Below, piece by piece: positions 58,693 through 64,000 of a stretch of 64,000 bases of DNA; within the stretch, counting starts at the first letter, position 1, and each line of letters starts with the position of its first letter. The position numbers and the translations under genes are program-made. This stretch comes from F1-120-MAGs118 sp013360535 (GTDB taxonomy: Bacteria; Planctomycetota; UBA1135; GCA-002686595). The notes under the pieces were generated by a model, which saw only the letters and a list, made by a program, of their open reading frames with translations, had not been told where the DNA came from and searched no databases. The stretch spans positions 310,001-374,000 of the forward strand of contig JAPKHC010000001.1 in NCBI GenBank assembly GCA_026647215.1, read 5' to 3'.

Positions 58693-59997
58693 TCAGCGGA
58701 CTCGGAACGAGACGACCAAGTCCTGCGGCGGCCTCGGTTCATCGGGGTCCCCGCTGTCGCCTCCGTCATCGTTGCCATTGGGCCCGACGGACCAGATGCG
58801 CAGCACGTCACCGTCTCGGCGTGTTCGCAGCGCGCCTGCGGCGAAGGGGTCCACTTGGCCAGCGGCCCACGCCTCGGCAGCTTCCAGACCGTCGTGGCGG
58901 GCTACCAGAACTCCAATCGTCAGCAATCGCCTCACCTCGCTGTGAAGGAGCGTCTCGTGATGGCGTTGCAGCGGTGGCGCCATCATCGAGAACATCACAT
59001 TCCACGGACGGGGCTCGAACGGCTCTTCGGCAGGGGGAGCACGGTGCGCGCGCGCTGCCTCCAGCCCCGCGGCGTAGGCGTCGAGGAGCAACTTCTCCTC
59101 GTGATCCACCCAGGCGTCAACGCCGAGCAACTCCACCCCCGGCGGTTGGCCTTCGGTGGAATGCCTGCGCACCACGTCCAGGCATGCGACGAATCGCGTG
59201 CGTTCCGTGCGCAACGTGGCCTCGTAGGCCGGCCACGGATCCACGCCTTGCAGGAGAGCCTGAAACTCAGAGAGGTCGATGGCCGGATCAAGCCATTGGG
59301 CGAGCCGCGTGACCGCACCGAGAAAGAGACCCTCCGTATACCGCACACAAAGCCAGTTGGTGGTGCCGTCTCGCTCGTCGATGATTCCAATCCCACGGAA
59401 CGCCAGTCGAAGGTCCTGAATGGCTCTCTGAGCATCTCCCTGGGCAGCGGCAAGGGCTGCGGAGTCGACCAGCACGCGCACGACCTTCATGGCCTTCGAG
59501 ACGTGAGCGGGAGCCAGCTTGGAGAAATCGTTGATCTCGCTCGGGATCTCCGGCAGCTGGAAGGGCCCGTACCGCTCGGTCTGTCGCGCCAGCTCGAGCT
59601 GGGCCGCGGTCGACGCGACTTGAGCCCGCAGGATCGCGAGCGTGCAGCCGGAGATGACGTCGGGCTCCGCGAGATTCCAGGCCGACAAGCGCGTCCACGT
59701 GCCGTCCAGCGTGTCGCGCGCGTCTTCCGGTGCTTCGGAACATTCTTCTGGAATTGGCAGATCCTCCTGCGGCTCCGCCTTTTCGATCGCGAGCAGCCAC
59801 GCGATCGGATCCTCGCCTTCGAGCCGCGCGGGCCCCGGCGCGACCGGCGGTTCCGACTTCATGCGCTCGCGCGCGAGCTCGACCCGCTTGCGAAGCACGC
59901 GCTGCCCGACGAGGATCGCTGCGCCGGCGAGCACCGTCATCACCGCGAGCGTGATCGCCAGCCAGCGCAGGAAACGGGCACGCGCCGACGCAGCCAT
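58693..59997 (-). CDS. Single-span membrane-anchored protein with C-terminal DPF..WSVG motif (paralog C)
   Basis: This 434-residue protein has a basic N-terminus, one span (about residues 11-31), the RLEGEDPIAWLLAIEKAEP segment shared with paralog B, a helical domain and the end GQVDPFAAGALRTRRDGDVLRIWSVG...DDGGDSGD. It begins 2 bases after the mqnE stop on the same strand, so it may be co-transcribed with mqnC-mqnE. The 104 bases to the next gene hold nothing recognised. Confidence 0.68.
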   Translation of the reverse strand: MAASARARFLRWLAITLAVMTVLAGAAILVGQRVLRKRVELARERMKSEPPVAPGPARLEGEDPIAWLLAIEKAEPQEDLPIPEECSEAPEDARDTLDGTWTRLSAWNLAEPDVISGCTLAILRAQVASTAAQLELARQTERYGPFQLPEIPSEINDFSKLAPAHVSKAMKVVRVLVDSAALAAAQGDAQRAIQDLRLAFRGIGIIDERDGTTNWLCVRYTEGLFLGAVTRLAQWLDPAIDLSEFQALLQGVDPWPAYEATLRTERTRFVACLDVVRRHSTEGQPPGVELLGVDAWVDHEEKLLLDAYAAGLEAARAHRAPPAEEPFEPRPWNVMFSMMAPPLQRHHETLLHSEVRRLLTIGVLVARHDGLEAAEAWAAGQVDPFAAGALRTRRDGDVLRIWSVGPNGNDDGGDSGDPDEPRPPQDLVVSFRVR

Positions 59998-59999
59998 CT

Positions 60000-61175
60000 C
60001 TAGCTCGCGACCGGCGCCGGCTTGCCGACGGGCGCGAGCGCCGGCTCGGCGCTCCACACGACGTTGTAGAGCGTGTCGCGTTCGACCGGGATGCGACCCG
60101 CGTCGCGGATCCACTGCACGAGCTCGGCGCGCTTGACGACTTCGGGCGTGGTCGCACCGGCGTCGTGGTAGATGTGCTCCTCGACCACGGTGCCGTCGAC
60201 GTCGTCGGCGCCGTAGGAGAGCGCGAGTTGCGCGATCGGGATGTCCATCAGGATCCAGTAGGCCTTGATGTGCGCGATGTTGTCGAGCAGGAGGCGGCCG
60301 AGCGCGATCTCGCGCAGCTCGTCGACGGCCGTCGGGCCCGGAACGTCGGCCATTTCGCTGTTTTCCGGGTGGAACGACAGCGGAATGTAGGTCTGGAAGC
60401 CGCCGGTCTCGTCCTGCAGGCGCCGCAGGCGGTCGAGGTGGTCGACGCGCTCTTCCACGGTCTCGACGTGGCCGTGCAGCATCGTGCAGTTCGAGCGCAG
60501 GCCGGCCTTGTGCACCTTGCGTGCGATGTCGAGCCACTCGTCGCCGGAGATCTTGAGGTGGTAGGTCTCCTTGCGGATGCGCTCGCTGAACACTTCAGCG
60601 CCGCCGCCGGGAACCGAGCCGAGTCCTGCAGCCTTGAGTTCCTCGAGCACCACTTCGAGTGGCTTTTTCGCCGTCTTCGCGATCTGGTCGAGCTCGACCA
60701 TCGTGAAGGCCTTGATGTGGATCTGGGGCCGCACCGACTTCACGGCGCGCAGGATGTCGAGGTAGTACGAGTAGGGGATCTTGGGCCACACGCCCGCGAC
60801 CATGTGCACTTCGGTGACCGGTTCGCCGAGCTGCGCGCGGATCTTGTCGGCGACCTGCTCAGGCGTCATCTGGTAGGCGCCGGCTTGTCCCGGAAGGCGC
60901 TGGAAGGCGCAGAACCGGCACAGCTTGTTGCACAGGTTCGTGTAGTTGACGTGCTGGTTGACGTTGAAGTACGCGAGGTCGCCGTGCAGCCGCTCGCGCA
61001 CGTGGTTGGCGAGCGCGCCGACGACCTGCAGGTGCGGGCTGCGGTAGAGCGCGACCCCGTCGTCGGGGCTCAAGCGCTCGCGCGCGAGCACTTTTTCCGC
61101 GATCACGCCGAGTCCGTGGGTGCGCGCGAGGCCGAGCAGGCGCTCGTCGCGCGCGGTCGTCGTGGCGACGCTCAC
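60000..61175 (-). CDS. mqnE: Aminofutalosine synthase MqnE (radical SAM)
   Basis: This 391-residue radical-SAM enzyme joins the MqnA product to SAM to form aminofutalosine. The [4Fe-4S] motif is CNKLCRFC within NVNQHVNYTNLCNKLCRFCA. Further hallmarks are SVPGGGAEVFSERIR, MLHGHVETVEERVDHL and LQDETGGFQTYIPLSFHP, with IKAYWILMDIPIAQ. Together with RDTLYNVV at the end these favour MqnE over MqnC. It starts at a GTG overlapping the mqnC stop, and is followed after 2 bases by paralog C. Confidence 0.88.
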   Translation of the reverse strand: MSVATTTARDERLLGLARTHGLGVIAEKVLARERLSPDDGVALYRSPHLQVVGALANHVRERLHGDLAYFNVNQHVNYTNLCNKLCRFCAFQRLPGQAGAYQMTPEQVADKIRAQLGEPVTEVHMVAGVWPKIPYSYYLDILRAVKSVRPQIHIKAFTMVELDQIAKTAKKPLEVVLEELKAAGLGSVPGGGAEVFSERIRKETYHLKISGDEWLDIARKVHKAGLRSNCTMLHGHVETVEERVDHLDRLRRLQDETGGFQTYIPLSFHPENSEMADVPGPTAVDELREIALGRLLLDNIAHIKAYWILMDIPIAQLALSYGADDVDGTVVEEHIYHDAGATTPEVVKRAELVQWIRDAGRIPVERDTLYNVVWSAEPALAPVGKPAPVAS

Positions 61176-62413
61176 GCCTTCACCGCCTTGGCGAAGCCAC
61201 GCGGCCGGGATTCGGCGCCAGAGTTGGGCCCACGCTGCAGCTCGGGGTGGCGCGGGTCGACGATGCCGTACCAGGAATTGCGCTGCAGCGGCGTGAAGTC
61301 GGCGCGCGCGATCACGTTCTCGAGCTTCTGGATCGGTGCGAGGTTGAAGCAGCCAGCGGCGCTGACGACGTTTTCCTCGAGCATCGTGCCGCCAAAATCG
61401 TTGCAGCCGTAACTGAGCGTCACTTGCGCCATCTTGAGGCCGGCGGTGACGTAGCTCGTCTGGATGTTGTCGAAGTTGTCGAGGTAGATGCGCGAGAGCG
61501 CTTGCATGCGCAGGTACACCGAGGGCGTCTTGCGCGCGGGGTAGATGTGCTCTTCCGGCACGCCGTCGGGCTGCATCAGCCAGCACGCGAAGGCCGTGAA
61601 GCCGCCGGTTTCGTCCTGCAGGTCGCGCAGCAGCGTCATGTGCTCGATGCACTCCGCCACCGTCTCGACATGGCCGAACATCATCGTCGCCGACGAGCGC
61701 AGCCCGGCCTCGTGCACCTTGCGATGCACGTCGAGCCAGCGCTCGGTCGTGGTCTTCTTCGGCGCGATGATCTTGCGCACGCGCTCGACGAGAATCTCGG
61801 CGCCCGCACCGGGCACGCTGCCGAGTCCCGCGGCCATCAGGTCGCGCAGGACTTCCTCGACGGGACGCTTGTCGAGCTTCGAGAGGTGGTCGAGCTCGGG
61901 CGCCGAGAGCGCGTGCAGGTTGATGTGCGGGAAACGCGCGCGCAGGTCGCTGAAGAGCTCGCACCACCAGTCGCTCTTCAAATACGGATGGTGACCGCCC
62001 TGCATGAGCACCTGCCGACCGCCCAGGTCGGAGAGCTCCTGCATCTTCGCGACGATCTCCTCGCGCGGCAGGACGTAGGCGCCGTCGGCTTTCGGGCGGC
62101 GATAGAACGCGCAGAAGCCGCAGTCGGTGATGCAGACGTTCGTCGGGTTGAGGTTGCGGTCGACGATGTACGTGACGTGCGGCTGCGGGTGCTTGGCGCG
62201 CCGCACGTGGTCGGCGAGCAGGCCGAGCGTGATCAGGTCGGCATTCTCGTGCAGATAGAGGCCTTCCGCCGGCGTGAGGCGCTGGGCGGTGCGCACCTTG
62301 TCGCCGATGCGCTCGAGCTCGCGGGCGACTTCGCCGGAACGGGCGCGCGAGGCGAGAGGCGCATTCCAGAGGGGGTGGGAAGGCGCGTCGGGTTCCGCGG
62401 AAACCTGCTGCAT
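61172..62413 (-). CDS. mqnC: Dehypoxanthine futalosine cyclase MqnC (radical SAM)
   Basis: This 413-residue radical-SAM enzyme forms the cyclic intermediate in futalosine menaquinone synthesis. The cluster motif is CITDCGFC within NLNPTNVCITDCGFCAFYRR. GGRQVLMQGGHHPYLK, GSVPGAGAEILVERVRKII, ATMMFGHVETVAECIEH and LQDETGGFTAFACW are typical of MqnC. The start at 62413 was chosen because the conserved region begins shortly after it. mqnC and mqnE overlap by a GTGA. mqnA lies 11 kb away; mqnB and mqnD are not in the window. Confidence 0.88.
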   Translation of the reverse strand: MQQVSAEPDAPSHPLWNAPLASRARSGEVARELERIGDKVRTAQRLTPAEGLYLHENADLITLGLLADHVRRAKHPQPHVTYIVDRNLNPTNVCITDCGFCAFYRRPKADGAYVLPREEIVAKMQELSDLGGRQVLMQGGHHPYLKSDWWCELFSDLRARFPHINLHALSAPELDHLSKLDKRPVEEVLRDLMAAGLGSVPGAGAEILVERVRKIIAPKKTTTERWLDVHRKVHEAGLRSSATMMFGHVETVAECIEHMTLLRDLQDETGGFTAFACWLMQPDGVPEEHIYPARKTPSVYLRMQALSRIYLDNFDNIQTSYVTAGLKMAQVTLSYGCNDFGGTMLEENVVSAAGCFNLAPIQKLENVIARADFTPLQRNSWYGIVDPRHPELQRGPNSGAESRPRGFAKAVKA

Positions 62414-62498
62414 GGTGCGGGGAGTATAGGTCGCTGGGCCGCGATTTCCTTGGGGGCAGGCCGGTCCTTCGTGGCTAGCCTCTGGGCCCCCCCGCGCC

Positions 62499-64000
62499 AT
62501 GATTGCGCTGTTCGTCTCGCTCGCGCTCGCCGTGTCTCAAGACGCTTCCGGTCCGCCCGGAGTCGCGCTCGTGCTCTCCGGCGGTGGTGCGCGCACCGTC
62601 GCCGCCGTGGGGGTGCTCGAGGAGCTCGAACGGCTGCACGTTCCGGTCGATTTCGTCGTCGGCTGCGAAGGCGGAGCGCTGATCGGCGGCCTGTACGCCG
62701 CGGGGCGCACGCCGGCCGAGGTCGCCCGACTCGTCGCGGGGGATGACTGGATCGACGCCATCGAAGGTCGCGAGGCGCGGCGCACGCTGAGCTGGCGGCG
62801 GCGCGTCGAGAGTCGCGATTTCCTGTTCGAGGTGCCCGTGACGCTGCGCGAGGGGAGCGTGGCGTTGCCCAAGGGGTTGCTGCGCACGCGCCGGCTGAAC
62901 CTGCTCGTCGACAGCGAGAGCCTCGTGGCGCTCGGCGAGAGCGAGTTCGACCGCTTCCCGACGCCGTTTCGCGCCGTCGCGACGGACCTCGCGACGGGCG
63001 AGGCCGTCGTGCTCGAGCGCGAGCTGGCCTCGGCGCTGCTCGCGAGCCACGCGACGCCGTTGCTCCTGCCGCCGATCGAGCTCGAAGGGCGCTCGCTGAC
63101 GAGCGGAGTGCTGTCGAATCCGCTGCCGGCTTCCGTCGCGCTCGCGCGCGGCGCGCGCGTGGTGATCGTGGTCGACTGCACGGCGGATGCCGGCGGGCGC
63201 AAGCCGGTCGAGGACGCGCTCGACGTCGCGTCGGCGCTGCTCGTCCTCGAGGGCTCGCGCCGGCGGCGCGAGGAACTGGCGGCGTTGCGGCCGGGAGACG
63301 TGCGCCTCGAGCCGCAGCTCGGGAAGCTCTCGCCGTTCGACCATCGCGAGCCGGAAAAGGTGCTCGAGGCCGGTCGGGCCGCGGTCCGTGCAGCGCAGGC
63401 GCGCTTGGAGCCGCTCGCGCTCGATCCGGAGGCCTGGTCGAAGCACGTCGCGGCCCGCGAAGCGCGCCGGATGAAGCTGCCGAGCATCGCGCGGGTGCGT
63501 TTCGAGGAGCGTGGGGTGATCTCGGAGCGTGTGCTCGAGGCGCAAGTCGAGTCCGGAGCCGAGGCCGCGCTCTCGCGCGACACTCTCGCGAAAGATCTGG
63601 AGCGCCTCTACGGCCTCGACTTGCACCAGCGCATCGCCGTGAAGGCGCAATCCGCGCCCCAGACGGAAGCAAGCGAGGCCGAGGACGAGCTCGTCTTCCA
63701 CACCGAACCCGCGCCGTGGGCGCCCGTGCAGCTGCGCACCGGCGGAGTGATCGAGGGCGACCTGCGCGGCGACGCCGCTTTCGCGCTCGGCATCGCGCTC
63801 AACTGGCGGCCGTTCAACGCCTGGGGCGGTGAGTGGCGCAACCGCGTCGAGTTCGGGAGCCGCTTCACGCTGGCGAGCGAGTACTACCAGCCGCTCGACG
63901 CGCGCCAACTGTGGTTCTTCGCGCTGATGGTGGGCTGGAACCAGCGCCGCACCAACATCACTTCCGGCAACGACGCGCTGGCGGAGTACGAGGTCGCGTG
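62499..64000 (+). CDS. Patatin-like protein with POTRA and outer-membrane barrel, catalytic residues replaced (3' end outside window)
   Basis: The first 500 codons are visible. A short signal (about residues 1-13) precedes a patatin domain with the oxyanion loop LSGGGARTVAAVGV. The nucleophile elbow, normally GxSxG, reads GCEGG (Glu57 in place of Ser), and the usual DGG of the second motif reads TSG (Thr201) in LTSGVLSNPLP. A POTRA-like domain at about 325-385 and the start of a surface-antigen beta barrel (LNWRPFNAWGGEWRNRVEFG) follow, as in PlpD-type Vd secretion proteins. The fold is kept but phospholipase chemistry should be lost. The start is the ATG with the signal. Confidence 0.8.
   Translation, partial: MIALFVSLALAVSQDASGPPGVALVLSGGGARTVAAVGVLEELERLHVPVDFVVGCEGGALIGGLYAAGRTPAEVARLVAGDDWIDAIEGREARRTLSWRRRVESRDFLFEVPVTLREGSVALPKGLLRTRRLNLLVDSESLVALGESEFDRFPTPFRAVATDLATGEAVVLERELASALLASHATPLLLPPIELEGRSLTSGVLSNPLPASVALARGARVVIVVDCTADAGGRKPVEDALDVASALLVLEGSRRRREELAALRPGDVRLEPQLGKLSPFDHREPEKVLEAGRAAVRAAQARLEPLALDPEAWSKHVAAREARRMKLPSIARVRFEERGVISERVLEAQVESGAEAALSRDTLAKDLERLYGLDLHQRIAVKAQSAPQTEASEAEDELVFHTEPAPWAPVQLRTGGVIEGDLRGDAAFALGIALNWRPFNAWGGEWRNRVEFGSRFTLASEYYQPLDARQLWFFALMVGWNQRRTNITSGNDALAEYEVA

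Overview
The window is very GC-rich, gene-dense chromosomal DNA from a Gram-negative bacterium. It has lipoprotein signals, exported peptidases and an outer-membrane patatin/POTRA/barrel protein. Several traits point to Planctomycetota: a bacterial DNA topoisomerase VI (top6A, top6B), futalosine-type menaquinone genes (mqnA, mqnC, mqnE), an HU-like protein with a basic tail, and membrane-anchored paralogs ending in a 'DPF..PLRTR..WSIG.D..DD' block of a type I associate with that phylum. The phylum call is an inference at moderate confidence. No rRNA, tRNA, CRISPR array, phage module or transposase gene was seen, and no gap longer than about 290 bases lacks a gene.

Layout. 1-6.6 kb: end of a moaB-type gene, a His-rich membrane peptide, an exported C39-like peptidase, a YihY/BrkB membrane protein, a zinc-ribbon protein and an STT3-like membrane protein. 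6.6-20.4 kb: PilT-like ATPase, M2 peptidase lipoprotein, two tandem soluble PAS-PAS chemoreceptors (the first broken by an in-frame TAG), M28 peptidase, RluA-family synthase, exported SNase-like protein, a degenerate PtsI homolog, homoserine kinase and a free-standing HisC-C-terminus-like peptide. 20.6-28.6 kb: three methyltransferases around a duplicated MauE-thioredoxin-like fusion, a dihydrouridine synthase, a Sul-like dihydropteroate synthase and an Npt-like transporter. 28.6-35.2 kb: a peptide-utilisation block (PepQ, POT transporter, DPP-IV, M64 peptidase). 35.4-41.2 kb: fructose-1,6-bisphosphatase, HU, small redox and regulatory genes, top6A. 41.2-44.7 kb: a blaI-blaR1-DUF1579 operon with a visible operator, divergent from yjbR-like and panE-like genes. 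44.7-50.1 kb: a gene interrupted by a 164-bp near-perfect palindrome just downstream of top6B, then a TPR protein, a zinc-ribbon membrane peptide and mqnA. 50.1-57.3 kb: rRNA-type methyltransferase, a second RluA-family synthase, a tightly overlapped ATP-grasp / HEAGH metallopeptidase / anchored-protein operon, an HRDC protein and a small membrane protein. 57.3-64 kb: two more paralogs of the anchored protein, mqnE, mqnC, and a patatin-like protein that has lost both catalytic residues.

How they work together. The exported peptidases plus POT transporter and PepQ make a coherent route for using proteins and proline-containing peptides. mqnA, mqnC and mqnE support futalosine menaquinone synthesis. 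The blaI/blaR1 pair is probably self-regulated through a 22-bp imperfect palindrome that may also control the divergent genes. Many neighbours share ATGA or GTGA stop/start overlaps, which indicates translational coupling. The strongest unexplained signals are the 164-bp palindrome that splits a gene behind top6B, the ATP-grasp/metallopeptidase/anchor operon with its dispersed anchor paralogs, and two homologs that lack catalytic residues (PtsI-like, patatin-like).
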